A DNA stretch of 45,235 bases from Kiloniellaceae bacterium (GCA_021776115.1 JAJFGN010000006.1:1-45235), one strand, 5' to 3'; shown: positions 16,582-24,789, counted from the stretch's first letter. A program made the numbers and translations. The notes: a model not told the origin generated them from the letters alone.

Positions 16582-17259
16582 ATGAACATTGGCCGCCTGA
16601 CCGGCGAGAGCGAGGCCCATCGCCAAGCGCGCGATCAGCTTCTCAAAGCGGAGATCGAACTCCGCGACCAGAGAGAGAAGGTCGCGTCGTTGCGCCGCCA
16701 GCTACCGCTGGACACAAAGATCGACGACTACCTTTTCACCGAAGGCCCCCGCGACCTATCGGCCGACGGACCCGCAACGAAGGTGCGGCTGTCGGAGTTA
16801 TTCGCGCGGCCGGAGGCGTCGGTCGTCATCTACCAGTACATGCTCGGGGAAGGCCAAACCACCCCCTGCCCCATGTGCTCCCTCATCGTGGACAGCCTCG
16901 CGGGGATCGCACATCACATCGACCAGACCATGAACTTCGCGGTCGTCGCGGCAGGCGATGTCAGAGACCTGCGCGCCGTGGCCCGCGCACGGGGCTGGCA
17001 CGGTCTGCGCTTCCTTTCGAGCGCCGGTACTAGTTTCAAGAGCGATCTCGGGTTTCAAACCGAATCCGGCGATCAAATGCCCGGTGCCACGGTCGTCGTG
17101 CGCGCCGATGACGGGACCCTTCGGTATGCCTATTCGGGATCGGCGGTCTTGGGGCCGGACCAGTACCGGGGGATGGACCTGCTCATGCCCTTGTGGCACC
17201 TGCTGGACCTAACGCCGCAAGGACGCGGTACCTGGAATCCGAGCTTGTCTTACGGCTAA
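16582..17259 (+). CDS. DUF899 (thioredoxin-like) family protein
   Basis: A 225-residue member of the DUF899 family, which has a thioredoxin-related fold of unknown activity. The helical N-terminus (ARDQLLKAEIELRDQREKVASLRRQLP) leads into strands VRLSELFARPEASVVIYQYM, then the C-P-M-C motif in TTPCPMCSLIVDSLAG that corresponds to a CxxC redox site, and a C-terminal GMDLLMPLWHLLDLTPQGRG. It is the last gene of the arsR operon (22 bases after the GST, with AAGGAG upstream) and fits a thiol-based role. Confidence 0.92.
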   Translation: MNIGRLTGESEAHRQARDQLLKAEIELRDQREKVASLRRQLPLDTKIDDYLFTEGPRDLSADGPATKVRLSELFARPEASVVIYQYMLGEGQTTPCPMCSLIVDSLAGIAHHIDQTMNFAVVAAGDVRDLRAVARARGWHGLRFLSSAGTSFKSDLGFQTESGDQMPGATVVVRADDGTLRYAYSGSAVLGPDQYRGMDLLMPLWHLLDLTPQGRGTWNPSLSYG

Positions 17260-17314
17260 CCCGGCCTCCTCCGCTCCTCCACCGCCCACCCGCTCCTGCG
17301 CTACACGAAAGATT

Positions 17315-17342
17315 CGGCCAAGGCCCGTATCGGCCTTGACCG
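17315..17342 (+). terminator. Inverted repeat after the arsR operon
   Basis: CGGCCAAGGCC and GGCCTTGACCG form 11-base arms with one mismatch around a 6-base loop. It lies 56 bases after the DUF899 stop. No U-tract follows, so it may be an attenuating stem or part of the control region of the next gene. Confidence 0.4.
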
Positions 17343-17451
17343 AAGAACGTGCTATATATTTCGGCGCGCGATGCACTTACTCTTGAAAGCATCAAGCCAC
17401 GCCGTTCAAGGTCAGGGATAACCGGACCCGCGGGACAGGGAGGACGAGATC

Positions 17452-18663
17452 ATGCTGAGACGCAAAGCTGCCCCGGCGCTTGCCACGATCGTCGCGGCGG
17501 CCTTCACCGCTTGCGTTGCGACGGACGCGTCCGCGCAGAGCAATCTATTGAAACTGCTGACGCCCGAAAGTGGAAGCGAGGAGAAGGCGCCCGCGCTTGC
17601 GGCGCCGGTCCCGAGCGCAATTGAAACGCCGCCGGCTGCCTCTGCCATCGCGCCGCCGGGGACGCCATCGGCCGGTTCCAGCTTACCGACCACCGGTGGG
17701 ATCGACATTCAGGGACTGCAAGATCAACTAGGCCAAAAAGACACCACGATCTCGGGCCTGGAAGGCCAGTTGGGTCAGCAGGAGGGCTTGATCGGCTCCC
17801 TGCAGGGCCAGCTAGCCGAGAAAGACGGGATGTTGTCGGGCCTCCAAGGCCAACTCAGTGAAAAGGACGGCCTTCTTAGCGGGCTCCAGAGCCAACTGAG
17901 CGAGAAGGATGGCTTGTTGTCGGGTCTCCAAAGCCAACTCAGCGAAAAAGACGGCCTCCTTAGCGGGCTCCAGAGCCAACTGAGCGAGAAGGACGGATTG
18001 CTGTCGGGCCTCCAAAGCCAACTCAGCGAAAAAGACGGCCTCCTTAGCGGGCTTCAGAGCCAACTGAGCGAGAAGGACGGATTGCTGTCGGGTCTCCAAA
18101 ATCAACTCGGAGAAAAGGATAGCCTCCTCGCCAACCTCCAGTCTCAACTCGACGGCAGAAGCAACCTGCTTGGGGATTTGGAGGGAAAGTTATCGCAAGC
18201 CAGCAGCTTGGCGGCGTCACTCAAGACAAACGTCGCCCAAAAAGAGGCGGCGCTCGCGGCCTTGACGAGCGACCTGCGCGGCAAGGGTGAAGCGATCGGT
18301 GGTTTGGAAAGCGAACTCGGGATATCGCGGACGCGCATCGCCTCCCTCGAGGCCGATGTCGCGAAGAAAGATAATACTTTGGCTAGCCTCGCCAGCCAAA
18401 CCAAGGAAAACGAAACCAAAATCGCGGCGCTAGAGACCGAGGTCGCCGGCAAAACCGAGACCCTTTCGGGTCTCGAGGCAACTCTGAAAACCGCTCAGGA
18501 CGAAGCGCAGAGCGAGATCGGGTCGTTGAAAGCCGATCTAGAGGCGCAGCGGGCGACAGTTGAGTCACTGGAATCTCAGCGCACGATGATCGGCTTGCTT
18601 CTGATTCTCGCCCTTGCCAGCGCCTACGTCATGTACCGCCGTGGAAGAGCCGCGGCGGCGTGA
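17452..18663 (+). CDS. Exported coiled-coil protein with 14-residue tandem repeats and C-terminal membrane anchor
   Basis: Function unknown. The 403-residue chain has a signal peptide (cut after DASA, about residue 28), an Ala/Pro-rich linker (about 45-82), and then, from residue 89 to about 375, an almost unbroken series of 14-residue (two-heptad) units L-x-x-x-L-x-x-K-x-x-x-L-x-x. Six consecutive units share the sequence SEKDGLLSG. A single hydrophobic helix (about 379-396) and a short basic tail YRRGRAAAA close the protein, which fits an inner-membrane anchor with the rod in the periplasm and the tail in the cytosol. GGGAGG precedes the ATG by 8 bases. No domain beyond the coiled coil is recognised; it could act as a spacer or scaffold in the envelope. 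Confidence 0.8.
   Translation: MLRRKAAPALATIVAAAFTACVATDASAQSNLLKLLTPESGSEEKAPALAAPVPSAIETPPAASAIAPPGTPSAGSSLPTTGGIDIQGLQDQLGQKDTTISGLEGQLGQQEGLIGSLQGQLAEKDGMLSGLQGQLSEKDGLLSGLQSQLSEKDGLLSGLQSQLSEKDGLLSGLQSQLSEKDGLLSGLQSQLSEKDGLLSGLQSQLSEKDGLLSGLQNQLGEKDSLLANLQSQLDGRSNLLGDLEGKLSQASSLAASLKTNVAQKEAALAALTSDLRGKGEAIGGLESELGISRTRIASLEADVAKKDNTLASLASQTKENETKIAALETEVAGKTETLSGLEATLKTAQDEAQSEIGSLKADLEAQRATVESLESQRTMIGLLLILALASAYVMYRRGRAAAA
17854..18105 (+). repeat. Three copies of an 84 bp repeat inside the coiled-coil gene
   Basis: Each 84 bp copy (17854-17937, 17938-18021, 18022-18105) is a pair of 42 bp units, A then B. A and B encode the same 14 residues but differ at many synonymous sites (for example CTCAGCGAAAAAGACGGC against CTGAGCGAGAAGGACGGA). 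A2 and A3 differ by one base; B2 and B3 by about three. Confidence 0.95.
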
Positions 18664-18687
18664 ACCGCTCGGACCGATGATCGCACG

Positions 18688-18750
18688 CTAGAGCCCTTTC
18701 CAACCTTATTGAGCCATTTGATGGGCCAATAAGGTCGGAAAGGGCTCTAG
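18688..18750. repeat. Long near-perfect hairpin between convergent genes
   Basis: Arms of 24 bases (18688-18711 and 18727-18750) beginning and ending CTAGAGCCC / GGGCTCTAG, with a single mismatch and a 15-base loop that can itself pair (GCC/GGC). It lies between the convergent coiled-coil and ATP12 genes, and the final CTAG contains the ATP12 stop codon. It probably blocks or terminates transcription from both sides although no U-tract follows. The inner bases ATTGAGCCATTT and ATGGGCCAATA also occur in the element at 19477-19740. Confidence 0.85.
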
Positions 18751-19448
18751 GCGCGCAGCAACTCGAACGCACGGGCGGCAGCAACTAGGTCGGCCGCGAC
18801 GCTATCGCGCCGTCGCGTGGCGTCGGAATCTTCGCCCCAGCGCTCCGCCTGATAGATTTCGTCGAGTTGCGCGGCCGCCAAAGCCTGGGCGGTATCGATA
18901 TGACCGGCATGCAGGGCAAGCCCAATCACCAGCGAGCCGCCCGCATTCACCGCGCAGCTCAAGGCCGCAAGCTCGAAATGCGCCAGGTTATCGACCGCGC
19001 CGTGCAGACTGTCCAAGGCCGCGGGCGGCTGGGCTATCGAAACGATGCCTGAGGTAATTTTCAGGGGCGCATCCAGACTCAGCGCCGCCCAGTCGAGGAG
19101 CGGTTGCCAGATCGCGTTCTGGCGGGCCGCGAGGTCGGCCGGGGTCTCGGCCCGGTAGCACAAAAGATCGTGCCCACCGAACGCCGCGACTTCCTGCACA
19201 ACCTGGACGCGCTTGACGGTCACGAGATCGATGGCGGTGCAGGCCAAGGTGGTCAGCGGCATGGCGCTCAGGTCGATTTCATCGTCCTGTTCCGACCATT
19301 CGGCGGCGACAGCTTCGGCGAAACCGTGGCTGGGCGCGCAAAGGGCGGCCTTGGCAGGTGTGCGAACCGGCCGGCCGTCGAGGGTCACGCCAAACCCACC
19401 ACGATCGGTATCGCGTTGGACAGCGACGGTGCTGTAGAAGCGCTTCAT
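18747..19448 (-). CDS. ATP12-family F1-ATPase assembly chaperone
   Basis: ATP12 proteins bind free alpha subunits of F1-ATPase until they join beta subunits; the family is found in Alphaproteobacteria and mitochondria. The 233-residue product starts KRFYSTVAV with the family-typical GGFGVTLDGRPVRTPAKAAL, followed by AEAVAAEWSEQDDEIDLSAMPLTTLACTAID, LLCYRAETPADLAARQ and the C-terminal QLDEIYQAERWGED. I choose the ATG; a TTG 15 bases upstream is also open. Its stop codon lies inside the hairpin at 18688-18750 and a nested palindromic element begins 29 bases upstream of its start, so its expression signals are unusual. Confidence 0.94.
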   Translation of the reverse strand: MKRFYSTVAVQRDTDRGGFGVTLDGRPVRTPAKAALCAPSHGFAEAVAAEWSEQDDEIDLSAMPLTTLACTAIDLVTVKRVQVVQEVAAFGGHDLLCYRAETPADLAARQNAIWQPLLDWAALSLDAPLKITSGIVSIAQPPAALDSLHGAVDNLAHFELAALSCAVNAGGSLVIGLALHAGHIDTAQALAAAQLDEIYQAERWGEDSDATRRRDSVAADLVAAARAFELLRA

Positions 19449-19476
19449 CTTCGTTTGGGTCAAAGTCGCGCGCCTA

Positions 19477-19740
19477 ATACCAAGGGTCGTTGATATTGAG
19501 CCATTTCACCGGAGCGCTTTTGGCCGCCAGTTAGGCGCGCGCTGTGCCGTCGTACCGGTACGACAAGCAGTGTGCAACGCGGCGGGCGGCCAAAAGCGCC
19601 CGGCCTCCGGTGGGGCGGATCGGGGCGCCGGGGGCGTTGCGGCGCTTGCCCGATGCGGGGGCATCGCGCCGCGCACCGCGCCTGCCCGGGCAACCCGATC
19701 CGCTCCCATGAAATGGGCCAATATCAACGACCCTTGGTAT
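19477..19740. mobile_element. MITE-like nested palindromic element
   Basis: A 264 bp element with outer inverted repeats of 32 bases (19477-19508 and 19709-19740; 30 of 32 match, starting ATACCAAGGGTCGTTGATATTG). Inside are two separate hairpins: one at 19509-19610 with arms ending in GCGCTTTTGGCCGCC and its complement around a perfect 16-base palindrome GTCGTACCGGTACGAC (19549-19564), and one at 19615-19703 with arms GCGGATCGGG / CCCGATCCGC and an inner CGATGC-GGGG-GCATCG. The whole folds like a three-way junction. It holds no plausible gene and fills the space between asmA (4 bases from its stop) and the ATP12 start. Mobility is inferred from form. Confidence 0.8.
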
Positions 19741-19743
19741 AAG

Positions 19744-21714
19744 TCAATCGTTGAAGGTGTTTCGCGCGGGATCGTCCTTCTTGTCCGCGTCACTCTCTTT
19801 AGGCGCCGCTTCGGGGTCGATCGCCGCGACGCAGGGATTCTTGTCGGAAACCTCCGACCCCAAAATAATGACGGCGCCCGCGATCAGAGGATTGATGAAC
19901 ATACCGGCGATTTTGGCCGCCCCCAAAGCGGTGCCCAGGGCGTCGGGTCCAGCACTAGGCTCAAGGATCGTGCCACCGACCCGGACCGGTACAGCCAGGC
20001 TCATGAGGCTTGTGTGCTTGGCCTGCGGCGTGATCTTCAGATCGAGCGACTCGTCCCCAAGGTTTACCTCACCGCTTACACCAACGGTAACCGCGGCGGT
20101 GTCGATGAGCACGGCTTCGGCTTGCATCACACCCGCCTCGACCGGAAGGCGCATCACCACACAGTTCAGGTTCAAGTCGTCCTCACCCTCGCGCCAGCCC
20201 GAAACCACATCGACCAAGCCGGCGCCGCTTGCGCTCAGGAGATCGCTGCGGACTCGTCCCTCGCCGCCGACAATATCGATCCGGCCGTTCAGGCTACGAG
20301 CCCAGGCGCGCATCGACTTGCCGGTGGCGCTCAGATTGGCTTCCGCATCCAGTTTTCCGTCAACCCCGTCGGTTACATCTCTGCCCTGCAGAAAGTGCCC
20401 GTAATCGAAATCCTTGGCGCGGAGGTCGAGACTCAAGGGCGGCTCGGCAAGGGCGGCATCAAGCGTCATCGTGCCGCTCACGACGCCGCCCGAAAACCCA
20501 GCCTCGATATCTTGCAGCTCCAGGCGCCCGTTCTCCAACACGAGAACAAGGGACACGTCCGACGCCATCGTCTTTTCGTCAAACCGTGCCTGGTCGGCGT
20601 TTAGAAATATGAGCGCGTCCAGCACTTGCAGAGCCGACACGGGCAAGGGTTCGCCGGAGAATAAGCGGCCGGTCTCGGTTCCGCCCACCTCTTGTCCTTC
20701 CTCGCCGCCCGACCCAAGGAAATCCTTTAGGTCTAGAGCGCCGGCACTCAAGGTCGCCGTTATCGCCGGCCGGTCTCCAGCGAAGGCAATGGCGGCATCG
20801 CCCGTCAGATTGCTGTCGCCAATGACGAGGGAAAGCTCATCGATCCGGATACCCTCCTCTGTATCGCCCAAGCGGCCCGCGAGGTCGTAAGGCCCCAGAG
20901 ACGGCAAATCCTCACCGATCAGGGCGCCAAGGTTAGAAAGAAGCCGCCCACTCAATTTCACTTGCAGGTCCACGCCCTCGGCCGCCGCTAGCTTGCCGAT
21001 CGACCCATCGGCCTTCAGCGATGTTTCCCCCGCCTCGATCTTGAGATCGACGGGAAAGCGCTTGCCGCTCAGGAGCTCGTCTCTCGACCCCAGTGTCCCG
21101 TCAGCGTCGAAACCAATACCGTTATAAATTCCCGTTAGGGACACTTCGGACGGACTGGCGGGCGTATCGGCGCGGGCGTCCAGGCTCTGGAGACTGACGA
21201 GATACTCTTGACCACCGGGCCCATCGCGATAAATAGCGCGGCCATCGCGAACTTCGATCCGGTGAAAGGCGGGAATCGTACCCAACCCCTCGGATTCAGA
21301 GGACTCCGCCCCAGCGTCTCCGATGACCCAGTTCCCCTGCCCCTCCGCATTCGTTTCCAAGAGGATCACCGGCTCTATCGCGACCAAGCGGCGCACCTGG
21401 ATAGTCCCCGAAAGCAAGGGCAGGAGCTCGACCTCGACCTCAAGGCGACGAACCGAAAACAGCTCGGGCCAAGCCCCCCAGGAGGCATTTCCAAAAGTGA
21501 CGTTCTCGATCGTAAGGGTCGGCGACAGGGAGATTTCAAGATCCATCGGCCCCGCGATCGCGAGGCTTCGTCCGGTCGCCGCCTTCGCTTGCGTGTCGAT
21601 TACGCCGCGCAGGTCGTCAATATCGAGCGACGCCAGGACGGCATAGCCGGTCACGCTGGCGCCTGCCAGGACCGCCGCCAGCGCCGTCAGTACCCACTTG
21701 GCTCTAATCTTCAC
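19744..21714 (-). CDS. AsmA-family envelope protein
   Basis: AsmA-like proteins are bridge-like, beta-helical inner-membrane proteins implicated in phospholipid movement and outer-membrane assembly. The 656-residue product has an N-terminal membrane anchor (WVLTALAAVLAGASVTGYAVLASLDID, about 6-30), then the conserved AsmA start: LRGVIDTQAKAATGRSLAIAG followed by LTIENVTFGNASW. Repeated strands follow, with the AsmA C-terminal segment LNGRIDIVGGEGRVRSDLL, and a charged tail rich in D and K. The GTG start lies 8 bases beyond the Gph-like stop; longer versions overlap that gene. It lies last but one in a minus-strand group, directly before the palindromic element. Confidence 0.9.
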   Translation of the reverse strand: MKIRAKWVLTALAAVLAGASVTGYAVLASLDIDDLRGVIDTQAKAATGRSLAIAGPMDLEISLSPTLTIENVTFGNASWGAWPELFSVRRLEVEVELLPLLSGTIQVRRLVAIEPVILLETNAEGQGNWVIGDAGAESSESEGLGTIPAFHRIEVRDGRAIYRDGPGGQEYLVSLQSLDARADTPASPSEVSLTGIYNGIGFDADGTLGSRDELLSGKRFPVDLKIEAGETSLKADGSIGKLAAAEGVDLQVKLSGRLLSNLGALIGEDLPSLGPYDLAGRLGDTEEGIRIDELSLVIGDSNLTGDAAIAFAGDRPAITATLSAGALDLKDFLGSGGEEGQEVGGTETGRLFSGEPLPVSALQVLDALIFLNADQARFDEKTMASDVSLVLVLENGRLELQDIEAGFSGGVVSGTMTLDAALAEPPLSLDLRAKDFDYGHFLQGRDVTDGVDGKLDAEANLSATGKSMRAWARSLNGRIDIVGGEGRVRSDLLSASGAGLVDVVSGWREGEDDLNLNCVVMRLPVEAGVMQAEAVLIDTAAVTVGVSGEVNLGDESLDLKITPQAKHTSLMSLAVPVRVGGTILEPSAGPDALGTALGAAKIAGMFINPLIAGAVIILGSEVSDKNPCVAAIDPEAAPKESDADKKDDPARNTFND

Positions 21715-21722
21715 CGCCCGAC

Positions 21723-22400
21723 TTACTTGGTTGAAAGGGTTGAAAGGGCAGCGGGGAGGTCTTCGGCAGCCTCGACAATGGCCGCCGCGCCGGAGGCACT
21801 TAGCTCCTCCGGATCGTGGTAACCCCAAGCCACGCCAATCGCGGTGACGCGGGCGTTTCCGGCCATTTCCATGTCGAAAGTCGTATCTCCGATCAGAACG
21901 GTTTCGTCCGGGTCCGCGCCCGCCTCGTTCATGGCCCGGATCAACATATCGGGGTTCGGCTTTCCGGCTGCGGTGTCCGCCGTTTGCAAGGTCATGAAGC
22001 GATCCTCAAGACCGTGGCGTTCAAGGCTCGCCACCAAGCCCCGGCGGGACTTCCCGGTCGCGATACCCAGCCGAACCGGCCCGCAATGAAGCTCCGTCAG
22101 CACCTCTCGCACCCCTGGAAATAGGGGCTCATGATAGTCCTGTTGCGTGCGTAGCGCGAGGAAGGCTTGGCGGTAGGACTCCGCGATGCGGGCCACGGCC
22201 GCCTCATCCTGCGGGTCGGGCAGCAGGTCGGCGACCGCCCGCTCCAAAGTCAGGCCGACCACGCGCCTTACATCTTCCGCGTCCGGCGGGGTCATGCCGT
22301 GGGCCCTAAACCCTTCCTCCATGGCGCGCACGATCATATGCTGGCTGTCGGCCAAGGTGCCGTCGTAGTCGAAGACGATCAGGTTAAAGCGATGGCTCAC
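21723..22400 (-). CDS. HAD-superfamily phosphatase, Gph-like
   Basis: A 225-residue class IA HAD hydrolase. Motif I FDYDGTLADS carries the nucleophilic Asp and the acid/base Asp; motif II is GIATGKSRRG (Thr); motif III Lys is in GKPNPDM; motif IV is LIGDTTFDMEMA with the Mg-binding Asp pair. This pattern matches phosphoglycolate phosphatase-like enzymes, but the substrate is not certain. The start is GTG, 5 bases after the stop of the DSD1-type gene, so it is cotranscribed with it. Confidence 0.92.
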   Translation of the reverse strand: MSHRFNLIVFDYDGTLADSQHMIVRAMEEGFRAHGMTPPDAEDVRRVVGLTLERAVADLLPDPQDEAAVARIAESYRQAFLALRTQQDYHEPLFPGVREVLTELHCGPVRLGIATGKSRRGLVASLERHGLEDRFMTLQTADTAAGKPNPDMLIRAMNEAGADPDETVLIGDTTFDMEMAGNARVTAIGVAWGYHDPEELSASGAAAIVEAAEDLPAALSTLSTK

Positions 22401-22405
22401 TCGGC

Positions 22406-23542
22406 CTACCAACCGTTCACCCGGGCCCAAGTGTCGATGACATCGTCCGTTGCACCATCGACAACATGGTAGCCGTCGTAAGCGGCGGCGGTGAAGCAAG
22501 CATGGTTTGGCAAGATACGCACCCTGGTGCCGGGCTTCAGACGATCGAAGGGCAAGGCGCCGGACGCGGCCTTGACGATCCCGTGCTCCTGCGACACCCG
22601 GGCCACATGCATCTCCGGCAGGGTGTCGCCGCAGCCTGAGTCGACGACCAAGCCATAACCGACATCGCGCGGCGCGCTGGCCGTGCTGCGATCCTTCGAG
22701 AGCGCAAGTCCACCCGCATCGATGACGATCTCGCCGCGTTCGGGATGGTGGCCGGTAACGGTGGCGAGGACCGATACCGCGATATCCGATAGCGCGCAGG
22801 ACCCGATCTCAGCCTGAAAGACGTCCTGGAACACGTAGACGCCGGCGCGCAGTTCGCTCACGCCTTCCAAGTTTCGGGCGTGGGTCGCGGCCGGCGTCGA
22901 GCCGACGCTCACGACTTGGCACGGCAACCCGGCCGTGCGCAGCCGTTCCGCCGCATGCACCGCACCCGCGCGCTCGGCCTCGGCGACCGCCGCGATCCCG
23001 TCCACGCCCTGGCAACCGTAGGTCTGGCCCGCGTGGGTCAAGATCCCGCGCAGCGCTACGCCCGGCGCCTCGTGTAAAGCTTGGCCGATGGCAGTGACCT
23101 CATCGGACTCGAACCCAACGCCGGCGCGACCGTCACCGGTATCGACCTCGATCATGACCTCGAAGCGGGCGTCCAATGCCCGCGCCCGCGCGCCGATCTC
23201 GCGGGCAACTTTGACGTTGTCGGTAATCACCGAGACCCGCGCGCCGCGCGCCTGCAAGGCGGCAACCCTGGCCAGCTTGGCCGGCGCAATACCGACCGCA
23301 TAGGTAATGTCGTTGAAGCCGTGCTCGGAGAAGTACTCGGCTTCCTTTAGCGTGGAGACGGTAATACCACCCGAATGTCCTTCGGTCGCCAGCCGTGCGA
23401 CCTCGGCGCACTTGGCTGTTTTCATGTGCGGACGCAGCTCGACACCCAAGGCGTGAGCGCGCGCGCTAATGCGCGCGATGTTGGCTTGTAAGCGCCGGCG
23501 GTCGAGGATCAAAGTGGGCGTATCGAGGTCGGCCAATCTCAT
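22406..23542 (-). CDS. DSD1-type PLP-dependent enzyme (D-threonine aldolase / D-serine dehydratase-like)
   Basis: 378 residues of the alanine-racemase-fold family that includes low-specificity D-threonine aldolase and eukaryotic-type D-serine dehydratase. The PLP lysine is Lys41 in LRPHMKTAKC; other family features are LDTPTLILDRRRLQANI at the N-terminus, DTGDGRAGVG, GILTHAGQTYGC, VSVGSTPA (phosphate binding) and the C-terminal metal-site region LPNHACFTAAAYD with the His and Cys that hold the divalent metal. The activity could be aldol cleavage or dehydration of D-amino acids. Its ATG overlaps the pseudouridine synthase stop (ATGA), a coupled pair. Confidence 0.9.
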   Translation of the reverse strand: MRLADLDTPTLILDRRRLQANIARISARAHALGVELRPHMKTAKCAEVARLATEGHSGGITVSTLKEAEYFSEHGFNDITYAVGIAPAKLARVAALQARGARVSVITDNVKVAREIGARARALDARFEVMIEVDTGDGRAGVGFESDEVTAIGQALHEAPGVALRGILTHAGQTYGCQGVDGIAAVAEAERAGAVHAAERLRTAGLPCQVVSVGSTPAATHARNLEGVSELRAGVYVFQDVFQAEIGSCALSDIAVSVLATVTGHHPERGEIVIDAGGLALSKDRSTASAPRDVGYGLVVDSGCGDTLPEMHVARVSQEHGIVKAASGALPFDRLKPGTRVRILPNHACFTAAAYDGYHVVDGATDDVIDTWARVNGW

Positions 23543-24789
23543 GGTCTTCGCTTTGCTCCTCGGAGAGGTTTTCTTGTTTGCTTTCGCGCCGGCTTACCCG
23601 AGGGTTTGCCGGCCGGTTTACGCGGTGTCTCGCTCGACGGTTTACTCGCGGGTTTAGCCGATTTCTTGGGCGCCTTACCTAAGGATCTCCGCGCCCGGTT
23701 ACGGGCCGGTTTGGTGCCCGTCCGCCGGTCCGCTTTTTTGGGCTTGGGTTTGGTTCCCGGCGGAGAATGGGTCAGACCCTCGGCATAATCGAGTAACTCG
23801 GCGAGCACTCGCTCCGATTTACGGGTATCGAAGTTCAGCTTCCGCCACGCGGCCTCCATATGCGGCGCGAGGGGTGCGGTCACCCGCAGGGTCGTGCCAT
23901 CATCGGGATGGGGCAAGGCGATCTCGCGCGCATGCAACATAAGCTCGGCAGCAAAGCCGTCGGGAATGGCTTGCCGGCCGCCATACTTGCCGTCGCCGAG
24001 GATCGGTGTCCCCATGGCCGCGCAGTGCGCCCGGAGTTGATGCGTCCGGCCGGTCAGTGGCATCAGCACCAGCCAGGTCAGCGTTGGGCCGCGCGGCGAG
24101 GCCCGGCGCTTCTCGACCACACGGAACAGGGTTTGCGCGGGCTTACCATCATCGTCATCGTCCTCGACAGCGCCAACCTTCTCCCCACCAGGCCCGGGTT
24201 GCTTGGCAAGCGCCAGGTCGATCATGCCACGGGACGCCTCGGGTTCGCCGACAACCAGGGCCCAATAGACCTTCTGCGCCCGCCGGCCCTTAAAGCTGGC
24301 GGTCAGGGCCCGCGCGGAGGCGGCGCTCTTGGCGAGCAGGAGGACACCGCTGGTATCCTTGTCGAGGCGATGGACCAGCCGCGGCTCGCCCCCCAAGGCG
24401 CTCAACATGCCATCCAGGTAACGCGTCTGGCCGGTACCGCCCTGCACGGCCAGGCCGGTGGGCTTGTTTATCGCGATGACCCAATCGTCTTCGTGCAGGA
24501 TGGCCTCGCGCAGGGCGCGGACGTCTGAATTGCTGACCGGGGAGGCCGAACGAGCCGCTCGTTTGCCGTCGGAGGAATCCAGTTCGCCTAGCGGCGGCAC
24601 GCGGACCGCCTGCCCCGGCGCCAGGCGTGTGCCGGACTTGGCGCGCCGTCCGTCGAGGCGGATCTGGCCGGTGCGCAGCAAGCGTTCCAAATGGCCGTGG
24701 CCAAGCGCCGGGAAGCGCTGCTTGAACCAACGGTCCAAACGCAGATCCTCCTCGTCCGATTCCACCAAGATTGTGATGACGCCACTCAT
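23539..24789 (-). CDS. RluC/RluD-family 23S rRNA pseudouridine synthase with basic tail
   Basis: Converts uridines to pseudouridine in 23S rRNA. The N-terminal S4 RNA-binding domain (LDRWFKQRFPALGHGHLERLLRTGQIRLDG split around residue 15-50) is followed by the synthase domain, with the catalytic Asp in RLVHRLDKDTSGVLLLAKS and later GRTHQLRAHCAAMGTPILGD. The last 70 residues are a low-complexity tail of Lys, Pro, Ala and Arg (for example KPASKPSSETPRKPAGKPSG) not found in E. coli RluC; similar tails occur in some alphaproteobacteria and probably hold RNA. The precise target site (955/2504/2580 type or 1911-type) is not decided by sequence alone. Confidence 0.93.
   Translation of the reverse strand: MSGVITILVESDEEDLRLDRWFKQRFPALGHGHLERLLRTGQIRLDGRRAKSGTRLAPGQAVRVPPLGELDSSDGKRAARSASPVSNSDVRALREAILHEDDWVIAINKPTGLAVQGGTGQTRYLDGMLSALGGEPRLVHRLDKDTSGVLLLAKSAASARALTASFKGRRAQKVYWALVVGEPEASRGMIDLALAKQPGPGGEKVGAVEDDDDDGKPAQTLFRVVEKRRASPRGPTLTWLVLMPLTGRTHQLRAHCAAMGTPILGDGKYGGRQAIPDGFAAELMLHAREIALPHPDDGTTLRVTAPLAPHMEAAWRKLNFDTRKSERVLAELLDYAEGLTHSPPGTKPKPKKADRRTGTKPARNRARRSLGKAPKKSAKPASKPSSETPRKPAGKPSGKPARKQTRKPLRGAKRRP

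Noticed and set aside
17812-18147. Open frame on the minus strand across the repeats of the coiled-coil gene
   Set aside because: It is an antisense shadow produced by the repeated DNA; the plus strand has signal peptide, anchor and ribosome site.
19460-19793. Open frames inside the palindromic element
   Set aside because: They are low-complexity translations of inverted repeats with no protein features.
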